NCBI RefSeq assembly: GCF_024868665.1
Contig: NC_079914.1
Location: 7,716,310 to 7,780,309, forward strand
From: Triplophysa rosa
Lineage: Eukaryota; Chordata; Actinopteri; Cypriniformes; Nemacheilidae
Reading direction: 5' to 3'
DNA length: 64,000 bases
Below are positions 38,201-52,182 of the stretch, one piece after another. How positions within the stretch are numbered: the stretch's first letter is position 1; each line of letters starts with the position of its first letter. A program made the translations under genes and the position numbers. The notes below the pieces were generated by a model that had not been told where the DNA came from, made no database searches, and saw nothing but the letters and a program-made list of their open reading frames with translations.

Positions 38201-41200
38201 TTTGAGATTCTCCATCAGCGCACAATGACAGCTTTGCAACTCAATTGGACCTGTTTGCCGGCTTGCATTCACGTATTGGCTCTTTACCCATCCCGTTTGT
38301 AGATAGACAGACAGAGGTGGTAAAAAGTGGTGTCAGCTGTGAGCTCTTTCCACCACTCACCTATTAACCTTCTTCCCCCTGGCTTCGGCTCTATCAAAGC
38401 GGCGTGTATCGACTTTTAAAGACAAGCATTCCCGGGACGTCAAAACATTGATTTGCGACTGACCCGCGCTGTCTGCGCTCGGGGCGGCGGCGTGTTGCCA
38501 CGCAGCGGCGGTCCTGTCGAAGGTTAGCCATGCACGAAGCCCAGGGGGAATCTCTGGATAGGCCTCCCGTGCCTGCCATCACCCACGGCCGGCTTCACTT
38601 TGGGTGCAAAAGCAAAATAGCTCACTCCTCAGAGGTGATTTCAATTCAATTCTCACCCATTAGCTGGCGTTCGCTCCACAGTCAAATTACTTCCCGGCTC
38701 TGATGCGAGATTGTTTTGCCGCCTTCAACAGCAGCCGATGGTTTTTAAGGCTTCTCTAAGGTGTTTTCTGTCACGGTGAGATGAAAACACTGATGCCAAT
38801 ACATCGGGCTGCCACCTCTTTGGTATATAGTATGTTATGTGAACTGGAAGTGCTGAGACGTAGTGTTTTTCGATTTTGTGAGTATTTTATGATTTTTTAA
38901 GTTTGTTCCGAGTTTAGTTTAAGTTGCTAGACCTCAAGTGCACCTAGATGGTTATACAGTAGTAGTGTGGAAAATATAAATGCTTAAATTAAGTTTTATA
39001 TGAGTTTTTTTAAGTATTTAATTGTTTTGTTTGTTGACTGTGGTGGGTGATAAGACCAAAGTTATGTTTCACTTTATATGTAATTTGTATGGTCACGGTA
39101 TTAAGTATATCTCAGCTTTGTTTGTTTTGTTGTAAATGTAGTAGAAAATTTGGTTTGCATATGAGAAATCTATGTGCTTCTGCTGTTTTTAACCCCTAAA
39201 AGGGGTCATATGGCGCAGATACGTGTTTTTCTGGGTCTTTGGTGTGTTATAAGTTGCCCATGCATGTATTAGACACGTAAAATTGCACAAATTTAAGTGT
39301 AGGAACAAAAGATGCATTCTATCTAAAAGCGAATGCTCACCCAGACCTGCCTGAAACGCCTCGTGTAACCACACCCCCACAAATCTACGTCAGTTCGTGG
39401 TATGATTTGACTAAGACCACCCAAATGTATACGCAAGTAAGGTGGGCGTACCTGTCAGTACAATTGCTTTTGAACCTGATGTTCCAAATATGGTAAGAGG
39501 CGTTACATTTCCATCACATGCTTGCAGTATTCGACCAATCACTACGCACTGGTTAACTGGCCAATCATAGCACACCTTCGCTTTTCAGAGCCATGAACTT
39601 TGTTAAAAATCTGCACGTTTCAGAGAGGCGGGGCAAACATGCACGGTATGTGGAAAATACAGTTTTTAAACCTTAAATCTTGTATACACATTGCATTACA
39701 TCTTAAACATACGATAATATTTGTTTTAGCCGTGTCATATGACCCCTTTAACATGCAAAAGACCCATGGGCCCATGGAAAGGCATTGTGTCTGCATTTTT
39801 AATACCTTTGTTTTACATTATTATTCACTCTTTATCACAAATGCTAAAATTGATTCATTAATGAATTTCATTAAATTTATTATTAATTTTAATGATTTAT
39901 TTTATATTTGATAAACAGTATCCATAGAAATGTGTAATGTCTGACATTAACACGAAAACACCTTTACATGGTTTAACACTCAAAATAATTTTCTCAACGT
40001 ATATAAAATCATCATATTATTAACAATCAGTCATGAAAGCTGACAAAAACACACATGAATCAAAAACACAAACTCTTATCACATTGATTGAGTTTATAAT
40101 GATGAAGTCAAACAACTCTTTCTATACTTCCTTGTGTTGTCCTGCTCTGTATTCTTACATCATGTTGTTTGTCCCTCTCGTGTGCATAGAAAAGCCCTGT
40201 TGAAATATTAACCGCGTTAAAGCAGCGTTTAAAAATGCTGGTCATTTTTACCATCACACAGTGTATATACTGTCAGATAGCCGAGCTCAGTTGAAACGTC
40301 TGTCAAGTCTACCGCTCGTTTTTGTGTGTGGGTGTGTATTTGTCTGTTTCCGTGTCTGTGTTTGTCTGTGTGCCCACTGGCTTGGGGCGGTTCGCAGACC
40401 TGCTGGGAACAGGAGCGGCCTCAGTGTGTCGAGCCCAGGAGGGGAGACCGTTAGGGAGCCAGAGAGAGGCAGAAAGAGCGAGAGGGGGATTAAGCAGCCC
40501 CAGGTCTGTCACGGTGACATTTCTCTCCCTGGCTCAGCAGCAGGGGTTGGGTTTACCCTCCTAACCTTCAACTTTCAGCCTTAACCCATTAATCCCTTTG
40601 TGTCTGCCCGCCTCGCGCAAACACACTCACAATATGGCAGCAGGAGGCTGCGGAGGCAAGGAGCCGGGGTCCCTTTGACAGCTTTTCACCCACAGACAGG
40701 GGCCTTCATCTTTCTACATTCCCCAGTGTACGAACCTCCCCCCGACCAAAAAACCCAAAATAGACAGTTGGTCACCAAATTGGTCATTTTTGCATGTGTT
40801 TTTTCTCGATGAGTGTGAGATGCGTTTTAGAGAGATTCTCAAACTGGAAAATCTTAAACAACAAATGAAATTGCCAGTCAAAGTGTTCTTGAGGGGGTTA
40901 ATTGTAAGTGTCCTTATGTAATGAACCATTATTTTTCTAATACCTTAGAGCTGTTTATATCTACATACAGAGCGGGCCTACATACATTGAATTCGCCACC
41001 ATGTTTTGTACAGCAGCCCTAAACGGACAAACAACTCTACAATACGAAACCCCAGCAGGAAAGTGGTGAAAGGGATCGCGGATGATCCGTGATCCGTACG
41101 GATCGTACTCTACGGTTCGGAACGCATGTGATTAAATGTAAGTTTATTCATCATTGAGTAAGAGAGTAAAACGCGCTCTCTCTACAGTTTTAGCGCCAAC

Positions 41201-44200
41201 GCGCTCTCGCTCTTGCTCTCTCTCTCTCTCCAGTATCTGGACGAGTACAATATTAAAGCGGTTCCAGATAAACAATAACGCTCAAAACTGCTCCGTCACA
41301 CAGCTAATATTAGAACAAAAACAACAACATATCTTGGTTCTAACAAACAGAAAAAACATTGTTACTCACATACTGATCCGAATCAAAGCAACCTCCTCGG
41401 GGGTGATTTTAAGACGATCTTTCTCTCCAACGTCTCTCTGCTGGAAAGTATCTCCATAGATATGTATGAGTATCTCTGCTAAAAGCCTTAGTACCGCGGG
41501 TCCTAACGTGTCTCTGCTGGAAAGACTTTATAATATTAACACAGGTCCTAGCTCCTGCCTGACTTTTATCCTTCTTTTTATAATTAAAATCCACAGGCCT
41601 TTTATTTTATGTAATACATAAGTCATGGCTCTTTCTACAGTCTTTCTAATGCCCGCATGATCTCTTCCCTGCGTCAACATGAGAACGACATCTTTTTGTA
41701 CTATGGTGGCCACCGTCGTGTTTAGACTGAGCGATTCATTGCAAATCTATAATACAACGCTAGTGGCCGCTGTAAATCAAAAACTGCTCCTTTAAAGCTA
41801 CTTTCTTCCTTGATTTGTTGTGAACAACTCATATAAGAGAACATAAGCCTCTTACACCCGCGCATTACGTCTTTGGGGGCGGAGCCCGGGGGCACTGATA
41901 GATAAGTGAATGATTGAAGGACTGGAGATGAAAATGAGTGACTGAATGCACCACTTGCACAATATAATATTTCTGTGCATTGAATTTATAATCCGCAAAA
42001 ATTATATATTTATCAGTTTGGCAGTCGCACAGGTGCGAGCGACCATTAAGAAAAACTAGTCGCACTGGCAGGAAAAATAGTGGCAAAATGCGGCCATTTG
42101 GTCGCAGTGTAGAGCCCTGCTATGAATGAGCTTGTTCCAAAATGTTTGTCTGAGCGCTTTGAATATTCTGACTAGATGAGCATTTGACAAGTATTTGACT
42201 GCATTGCTCAGAATTGGATCTGCTTTCTTGAAGGGACAGAGTGGGCGTTAATAATAAAAGAGCTCATCTGAATTTCGGGGCTTTTCATGTGAGCCCCCTG
42301 TCGTGCAAAAATCCCACAGGGATAGAGATTTGCAAGTCCTTTGCCGCTGTGTATGAATAAGCATGCGTCTCAAGGTATTTTTGAATACATAAGAACACGG
42401 GTGCCTCCAGGATATGCAGCGCAGAAGGTGCGTGGTTGGAGGCCAGTGCCCCTCTTCCAGCCCTCCCTCTCACCTAACGCTTTCTCTTGCCTCAATTATT
42501 TCCCTTCATTCTCTTTTTATGCGTTCACCTTTTTCTTCTGTTCTCCCTCTTCTCCTTGTTTTATAAGGGTAGTTTACATGACATGTCAAGAAGTAAGTGT
42601 TACATGTTCTAATAAAACGGTTTTAAATCATTTTTTTGTCTTGTTTAATTATTACACGTGTAATTTTATGAGCTTTGTCGAATATAAGAACTCTGTTGGC
42701 TAACTATCCAACTATATGCTTTTAAACCACCAGTCTATGATTATACATGCATTCAGTAAGATGTCTCATGCACAGAACAAATTACAAACACATAACAGTA
42801 ACAGTTTTTGGTTTATTTTGAGACATGAATGAAAGTTATACGTGTATACTCTATACAGTAAATGTCAAAAAAGTTTTGAAAGCAAAAGATGTTAATTGTC
42901 AGCTACCCATCTCATCTGTCTTTTTTCATCCCTATCATTTATGTCTTCTTTCTGTGCTCAATTTCCCTCTCCCAGCTCTCTCCTCTCCCTTGTGTTCCGT
43001 TTTCTCTTCCTGGCAGTGGTTCTCATCCTCTCACCCATAAAATCAGCATAAAATTGACCTGACTCTGCCAGATCAGATGGAGGAGTTGGGCTTCAGATCC
43101 CTGGGGAGAAGGAAATTCACCCTTTGTAGAAATATTATAAGACAAGGGCCGTGAAATCTCACAATGGGATTATGTAATGCACCTTTGTCAGTCTTTTCAC
43201 TCACCGAACCCATTCCACACCCCCTCCCCCCTATATGGGGTCTGGTCATCACCGGTGCAGGATATGTTGCTATGTTTGCATTTTCAGAGCAGAAAGAAGT
43301 GGAAGGAGTAAAGTGGATTCCTTTAGTGAGATGATCGGAAAAAAGTAAAGGATTGATTTTGAAGTATAAGAGATCCAGTTGATAAAGAGGTTTGGAGTTC
43401 TCTGTGGTCTAATTGATGGTATTGCTCAGAATGCCCTCAGGTGGTATACAACACAACTCGAGGTTTATGCGATTTACAATGCTGAAAATGTTCAATACAG
43501 AAAAAAAGATTTGTGACAAAGTGTTTATGCCCCATATTTTATTATTTCTAATGTAAAATTTTATATGTACTGTACATGTGCTCACAGAAATGTTGAGATA
43601 AATTAGTGGAAACATTTTTGTGATGATGTGGTACTTGGCCTGAACAGTTTGAGGACCTTCTGTTCTATTGAATGACACCAGCAGCAGTGAATCATCAGCA
43701 CTGTTGTTGTGGGTTTGACCAGAATGTGGAAGCAAGAGTTTCCGTAAAAAAAGCTGAGAAAGGAAGTTCATATTGTTGGTCTGTAAATTAACGGCCATAT
43801 AAATGAGGAAACAACTAGAAGAAATCGAACAGGACTCATTGATCAGTTATTCATTATAAATGTATGTAAAACGCTCATTTAATATAATAAAATAAGATGC
43901 TGATGTTTTCTAAGTGGTCAGTAGCATGTTTATTTTGGTTATCGTTCATATGTTAGTCCTGACAAAGTGTGAGTTTTTACACTTAGTCATGGAAAGTTCT
44001 TTGTGATCATATTTATGTACACATTTCCTGTGTTTTATTCAGAGTATTACCTCGTGTTTTTGAAGGGGAAAACCGAACTAGATGTTTGTTTAGGTTGCCA
44101 AATATTCAGAGTTGGCATGACATAGATGTGGTAGAGCAGGAATACCTTACACGGCCCATGTGAGTGTTTGTGTGCGTGTGGGTGGGCGGGTACACATCTC

Positions 44201-45257
44201 ATTGTCTAGTTTCAGGGTTCTCAGATTGACCTTCAGCAGACTGTGTGGTTTTGTTCTGTGGTCCAAGCTTGTATTTTTAGGTGACTTATTATAGCAGCGA
44301 CATCTGGAGTGCTGCCTGTTCTGTGTGTCAGAGTGTATTGCATTGAAGACCGGGTTATGTGTTTATAATTGAATAACAGATGATGTGCTTTGAAAAAATC
44401 AACAAGGATGTTCATTAAAATGTATTTACCTCTGGTTTATATGTTAGTAGCTATATATTGTAGCCGAAGAGTTGAATGTGTTTAATTGCATTTTAATTAC
44501 AGTTCCATACACGTACACGTTAAGCACATGTTTTATTCAAATATAGATACAGCGAGAAGGCACTGACATCCATGCTTTATTGTAAATATAAAAACACCAG
44601 GAGAGGGTTTTACTAGACTGTGTGTCGTGCCTGACAGCATCCTTAGCAGACTATATTATTGACAGTGTTGCATGGCCTCTTGTACCTTAATGCATGTATA
44701 AAATATTCTGACTGGGCAATATAGTTTTTACATTTTCCACAAAGATTTAACTTTAACAATATACAGATCATTGTTTAGCAGCAGAATTATTTTTGTGCAT
44801 GATTTCAATATGGCCATTATGGTTTTAAAGGCTTTCCTCTTAGCACATTTAAGGTGTGAAATATTAATGCAGCGCCACACATCTGCTGTTTCTGCAGGTA
44901 GTCAAGTATTATCTCTGTGTCTGTGCATTTCTAAAGGCCTCCGTCTAACCGGATGACATTTGCATATGCAGAACGTTCCATGCCTCCGCTCGTAGCCGCG
45001 GTGTGCTGACACATAGGAGAAACCACCCTTGCCCCCACCCCCTCCATTAATATGTATGTGTTCTGAACGGTGCGTGGTTGCTGATTAATGCTGTCTGTCA
45101 ATTTCTTACAGATCCGACAGTGCTGTGGAAGTTCCCTCAGGACTTTGGAGACCAGGTTGGAGACAGAGGAACTTTTTTTTCTTAACCCCCCAACCCACCA
45201 TCACCGCATCTACGACCCCTCCTGCTCCTAGGCCTACCTCCCTTCCTCTTCTTTTTA

Positions 45258-45311
<54 letters not shown>

Positions 45312-48300
45312 CTGCGGTGAGATGTTGCTGATAATGAATAGCAGTGAGCAGGTCTTCAAAAGGCGTTGTTCGGGTTATTATCAGCTGGCTGTGATGGGAA
45401 TGGGTGTGGATGGAGTCCACAGGATCTCACACCAATACAGCTGCGGGTTGCTTACGTTATTATATCGTGGTAGTAACCTGCAGTAAGTAATATATAATGT
45501 ACAGTTAGCGGATCATTATCGCGGCAAAATGAACCCAGAAAGGGAGGGAGACGGATTGTTCAGCGAAGTATGCTACTAATAAATAGACATAAAATAAAAA
45601 TGCAACTACCGCAGATTGATGGTTATTAAAAACTATTTAATTTCACAAAGCCATAATTGACCAATAAGAATCGAGTATTCTTGAGAATCTGTCTGTAATT
45701 ACAAAAAATCATCATAGTCTTTTTAGCACTTCATATTTAATGAAACGATCTGTGAAAAAGGAATCGAGATGTGTTGTTGTAGTGTAGTTCTGGTCATGTG
45801 TGTCTGCTGCACAACGAGAATTGGACCTGGGTCAGAGTGCAGTGTTGTGGTTTTTACTTTTTTCTTCTGTGTGCTTGGTCTCTAAAGGTCTCCAAGTACA
45901 AGGTTCTCCTCTTGCACGAAGCAAATTGGACCGTTCATTATGAAACTAAAATGGGAAGGAAACATAAAAACAAAGAAGATGTGACCGTCTTTGGATGTCT
46001 TCTGCACTTTGATCCTCATCGGCCGTCTTCTACAGAAACTGTTAGCTTGACCTACCCGAACAAAAAGTGAGAATGTAATTTAAATGACTAGTGGAGAATC
46101 TTAAAAGTAAAGAATTTTCAAAAGAGTTTAAAACTCTTAACACTGTGTCTTGACATGTCTCAACACACCAACAAAGTTACTGAGACCCACAGTGCTGTAA
46201 AGAAGCTTTCGCCTTTAATATTCTCTGTAATTGTCTATTTTGAGAACCGAATGGATACGTGGCGTTTCAGTGACCGCTGTAGTTTAAAAGAATCTTAGAC
46301 ATGGCTTCCTTGTCCTTGTCAAACTGCTGTGACACTATGTATATCTAGATATAGAGAAAGAGAGAAAGAAGTCCCGTCTCAACTTGTTTGGTGACAAGAT
46401 CGTTTCCAGTTTAAGATGTGTACAGATGGATCTGGCTTTTCCACGTTAACATAAAGGCTCGCATTGAGCCGTCTCATTACCAGGATTAGGCTTTTATTCG
46501 TCTTTGTACGGCTGCTCGCTCTCTAGCTGCCGAAATCCCTTTTTCCCCCCAAGTTAGCCAGCATATGGCTATAGCAGCTCCGATCTCTACAGGCCTTCTT
46601 TGTTTATCCTCTTATTGTTGCGACGCGTAATGACAGTTGTAGGCCGTAGATCGGGGTGGAGGGGTTACCCTATCCCAGGGGAGCGTGGCGAGCAAGAGAA
46701 ATAGGGAGAGGGAAAAGGTGGAGACAGGCAGGACTGTGGATTATGGAAATATGAATTGATTTTTTTTATCCTCCTCCCTTCCACTAGCCTCTCTGGTAGA
46801 ATATGGACTCTAAATGAGGGGCGAACAGCCTGGAAGCTGGCACACAGGGCGGGGAAATTTTAAGCACAATCCCTCTTCCCCAGTGACTAGCCGTGGCCGT
46901 GGTCACTTACAGATGACATGTGGAGCGGCTCGAGCACAGTATATATCTGAATCACAAGGAGCCTTTTTTTACATACGAAGCAGACAGATGGATGAAGTGG
47001 AACTTTTATTGTTAATTTTTATAGATCTCTCTGTCCAATGCTTAGCCTGTGAGGAAAATGGAGTATAGGACAGATATGCGCATACAGATTCTTTTTGCTC
47101 GGTACTGCGCTTGCCATAGTCACGTTTATTTGACCAATTTCAGATTCGTGACTATATTATTTAGGGATTGAAAAGGATACTCCACCCAAAAAAGAAAATT
47201 CTGTCATCATTTGCTCACCCTGATTGTTCCAAACCTGTATACATTTCTTTGTTCTGCTGAACACAAAGGAAGATATTTGGAAGAATGTCAGTAACCAAAC
47301 AGATCTCATCCACCAATTACCTCCATAGTAGGGAAAATAAATACTATGGGAGTCAATGGGGGATGAGATCTGTTTGGTTACTGACACTCTTCCAAATATC
47401 TGCCGTTGTGTTCAGCAGAACAAAGAAAAATAAAAAAAATACAGGTTCGGAACAAATGGTGACAGAATTTTCTTTTTTGGGTGAACTATCCCTAGCCTGT
47501 GAATAGCCGATGTGCTTTTACTTATATTTGCAATAGATTTGTCACTGTGCCATTTACAGTACTTTATGTGCTCTCTGTGATATACATTAGTGTGTTTTAC
47601 ATGCAAGATTTATTCTTGATGTCAACAGGAAGTTTCATCTGTAATTCTGTAATCTAGTAACAAATTTCTTTTCCTGTTAATACGGTTGTATCTCATATAA
47701 CTTTGTGCAGCTTATATCTAAATTGCAATCTTTGTGGTATTTGGTGAAGTTCCGTGACTTATTTAGTGCAATGTGTCTGCATTCTTATAATCATATTTTC
47801 AAATGTTATGAAACGATCCGCTTCATAGTCTTTGTAAAACAGCTGATGTAGGCACACTTGTGTTCTCTGATGTGCCAATACATTGCCACAGTTAGGCTAA
47901 CTAACTATATGACCTGGTGTATTAATATTAATGAACATGGTTATTTTAGCGTTTCATAACAAATTAGTGCAGGGGCTAAAAAAGTATTATCTTGGAGATA
48001 ATCCCACTGTCTTTATTATCTCAGTAGATTTTTGACCTTGACCTTAACATCCTTAAATTAGTCATTTCCCCAGCCATAGCTTCGTATTCCAAAGGGAATA
48101 ATGCAAAGCTAACATCACATTCCGAACCACCAGCAGAGCGTATTTGACCTGATGGATGTAGGAGAGTCTCGCTAAGCCTCCAGATGTCACCCGGTCCTCC
48201 ATCTCCTTAGTTAGGAGGCGAACCGGCATGCTGAGTGAAGCTACAGCTCATGTAACAAAGCGAGAAACTGCATCCCCAGAGCATCGCGGGGCAAATATTT

Positions 48301-51300
48301 GTCTAGCTTTGACACAGTGTACAATCATATGCCCTGAGCCTGACACTTCATGATTGGTAGCCTTTCCCCCATGGTTCGCCCCCTCCTCCGCAGGACACGC
48401 ACCAGCACCCCAGCGGGAAGGCCAGCCAGCCGAGCATCATCAAGGAACACGAAGACCGCCGGTTTAGTGATGCCTATCTTTTCAACACTTTAACATGGAG
48501 GGCAAGTGAGAGATGAGCTGCGATCGAGGAGAACATCATCTGCGGAGATGGAGGAATTGGTAGGGGGCTAGTAGATGCTGACAGCAGTTGCACATGTGAC
48601 TCTCAAACTCATGGGAGTTCCCTTTCCTCTTTTTTTTTTTTTTTTAGGGATTTTTCTTTAGTTCTTAGAGCTGGGAGGTCTCCAGGGGTCTCCAGCATTC
48701 TCACTACAGCCACATTGTTGCCAATAGCATCTGATTCCTTCAACTTTAGGGTTTGAGCAGAAAAGGGGCTACAGCTCATGATTATATCTGTTAGCAGTGT
48801 CATAAGTGCTGAAGGGTGTTTGTTTTGCATTACACTACATGTCTTGGACACTGACTTGTTCATCAGGAAAGCGTTGCCTTGCAATCCATTATTTAAAAAG
48901 GGATATTTGCACTGGTTCTAACAAGATGATTGATGGTCACGTGTCACTTTTAGTTCCCTCTGCAGACCAAGTTTCACTTCAGCTAGTGAAGTGAAATTAA
49001 AAATTTGCACTACGAACTTGCCTGCCCGAGTACTTGCACGTTCACAGTGTTGAATACGTTCAATTATTCAAAATAGTATTGTTAAGCATTCACTCACAAA
49101 CCTTGGAGCTCGTACCCCCCAAAGCTTATGACAAGGTACTAGATGTACATGGCTCTAAAAACCTCAATAAAGGAAGGAAACGCTTGTCATTACTGCTTTA
49201 GCTGTCGTCGGCCAAAACTGGAGGATGTCCTGGTTTGGTGGAGCTTATCTAGAGAGGAAGAGATAAACAGAGAGAGAGAGAGAACGTGAGGGGGTGGTGG
49301 TTGCGCGTCTCCGAACCTCCACACGCTTGATGTAGCTTCTAGCCACAGCTGAGAGAGAGCGAGAGTGAGCTAGCGATCGCGCGGTCCAATGGGAGTTGAC
49401 AGCTTAAACGCAGAAAATCCCCCAGGCCACTTGGCACTCAATTAATGATGTTTCTGGCTCCGCGGTTCTCGGGCATATGTAGCTGAATCTCGACTTGGCC
49501 CAGTAGAATATCAGTTGTGTATTCTTAAGAAGAAAAGCGCTCGCCTGTCACATTAATGTATTCATGGCGGAGTGTTTCGGAGAAGAATATATCCTCCTGC
49601 GTTGGGTTTTTGAAATTAAGCAAAACCTTGTTGTTCGTACGAAGCTGTTGTAGTTTATTAGTGGTGGTATTAGTATTGCGTGTACTTGGGGATTTGAACA
49701 AACAAACCTCTAACCCTATAGTGCTACATCTCGCACATAACGTGTCATGTTTGAGCTGTGAACATAAATGACACCTCAAATCCTGTAGCGTGTTGAGGAG
49801 AGCTACTGCTACTCACAAGGAATTCAGACATAGGATTTTTACCTTGTGAATAATATAATGAATGGAAAAAATCGTATAGACTTGCATTGACGAATGAACC
49901 CAAGCCATCTATAGGGATCCAGACACCTCGATATTTGATATTTCCAACTTAACCCGGAAATCATTTCTCAAACAGCTCTTGGATTGTTAAGAAATACTTT
50001 TAGGCCCGGTTTCACGGACAGGCAAGGTTTAAGACTTTTTAGTCCCAGACTAAAATGAATGTGTGACCTGTCTTAGCTGAATATAACTTGCCCAGAAATA
50101 ACTTAAAATATGTCAGTGCCTTTGTTTTGTCTCAAGATGCACACCAGTCATGTATTCTTCTAAGGGATTTTTATAAAAGTGACATAAATATCTTAATTCA
50201 ACTAAGGCATAGTCCTGGCTTAGGCTAAGCCTTGTCTGTGAAACCGGGCCTGTATGTTTTCATCATACTTAATCATTAGCAACATTGATGTTGTGATGTT
50301 ACATGATCAAGATGTTATTTCCAGGTTTCAAGTGGGAAATATCCTAAATCCGACTCTGACTTTTTTGACTTTTTGGACCAGTAAGTGGCCAGCAACTGCA
50401 TAAAAACATTCGGAATCCTTTAGCATGGTGAAAGCATTTTGTTTTTGGTTTGTAATTGGTTTCAAGTGTTTAGTTTTTTGCTGACAGATTACGTTTCTAA
50501 TTAGTTTCTAAGCAAAAATGTCTTTAAATGAGACGTGTCTGCTGTGTAGATGTACATGTGGATGTACTCCATCAATTGAAAACAAGCCTTTGGTATGATA
50601 ACTAAACAATTTTAATAATCATAATTGCAAGCATATCTTTGAAGACTCTTTGTAGATTTGTAGAGCGTAAAAAGCATCTGCTAAATGAATAAATGTAATG
50701 CAGTTTATCCCTCATTTCACTATTTTTGTCTCAGGGGCCGTTTCGCGTCTTTATTTCAGAAATACTGTAGCACTTTAAAACTCTAGTTTCCGGTGTCTAC
50801 AGGCCTAGTGAAGTTCATGCTGAAAAGCTCAGGGTTGTTCGTGTGAAGGTTCTATATCCAGACTGCACCCATGTCTCATCCCAGCGGCCCTGTCACGCAC
50901 TTGTCAGTTCTTTAAGTGGGCAGAGGATCAATACATCACCTGCTACATTTCCTTAAGCAGTCTAATACAGACGGCCTGTTCGTGCCAGAGAAAAATAACC
51001 TCTGTGCCACACACCGAATATTAGCTTCGCACCACCTAAGGGTCAGCGTGGAAAACCGCGAAAGGAAAAGGAAGATGGGGGCTAAGGAAGCACAATCAGC
51101 CGCCTCGCGTTCTTTCCAGCTCTTTTTAAGTGAAAATGTAATGCCCGGTGTCAATTTAAAACTCGGGAAGAGCTACACCGTTAGCGCATTGCCTTGGTCT
51201 AGAGGCGAATTCGGCACTTATTAAAGGTGCGTAACTCAGGGTCAAATGCAGCAAGCCGGCAGCACACGATTAAAATGTAATGAAAGGAAGCTCGGTTGGA

Positions 51301-52146
51301 GATTTGACGGTCCAGGGAAGACAGAAGATTATTTCGGCACCGTTGATGTGATGTTGCATGAGTTGCCGGTTCTAATAGGGAATATCTGGAAGCTATGATA
51401 CCTTAAAACTGCACTGACGTTTTATGATGGATATGCTGATTTTTGGCTCAGGTTTTAAAGTTAAAGGGATAGTTCACTCCAAAATAAAAACTCCTGATAT
51501 CATTTTTCATGTCATTGAAACTGAGAGATGATTAATTTTGTGTCCATACAATGGAAGTCAGTGAGGTCTTTTATGTTTTGAGGAATAAATTCATACAGGT
51601 TTGGCATTACATGAGGGTGAATAAATTATTTAAATTTTGGGGTGTACTATCCCTTTAAAGGCCCAGCTTGTGAAATTTTGCAGCATCTAGTGGTGAGGTT
51701 GCGAATTGCAACCAATGTCTCATACCTCCCCTTTCGAAGCACTACGGGGGCTGACACGGGACTAAGATGTCATCACGTTTTCGCTTCTTTGCCGAAGGAG
51801 ATAACGCGTTTTCGAAATGTGCTCTGTAGAGCAGTTTGTCTGTTTAGGGCTACTGTAGAAACGACATGGTGAATTCCATGTAAGGGGACCCGTGGTATGT
51901 AGATAGAAATAGCTCATTCTGAGGTAATGCAAACATAAGTAATACGTATATTTAATTCTTGACACAATCATAGGCGACTACATGTGTTACAGTCTCACAC
52001 ATGGAGAAAGAGAGAGGACTTAATTGGTTTTGGTGGTAAGGTGAACACTGACCTGTGGTAAGACTGGGTTTGAACCTGTCACTAGGATATCTGTGGCATC
52101 GGCATGGTGGTTCTGCCAGTCTCAGTCTTTTTTCCCCCACACATGC

Positions 52147-52182
<36 letters not shown>

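Larger units (their letters stand above)
20780..45111 (+). other. dennd1b intron 2, 24 kb
   Basis: A long phase-1 intron filled with transposable elements, listed separately. Between them are unique-looking stretches without coding sequence. GC-richer unique patches at about 38360-38640 and 42240-42480 may be regulatory. No further dennd1b exon is needed, because exons 2 and 3 join in frame. Confidence 0.85.

Noticed and set aside
47157..47506. Two similar peptides on opposite strands as a conserved small gene.
   Set aside because: They are alike only because the DNA is a palindrome inside a miniature element.
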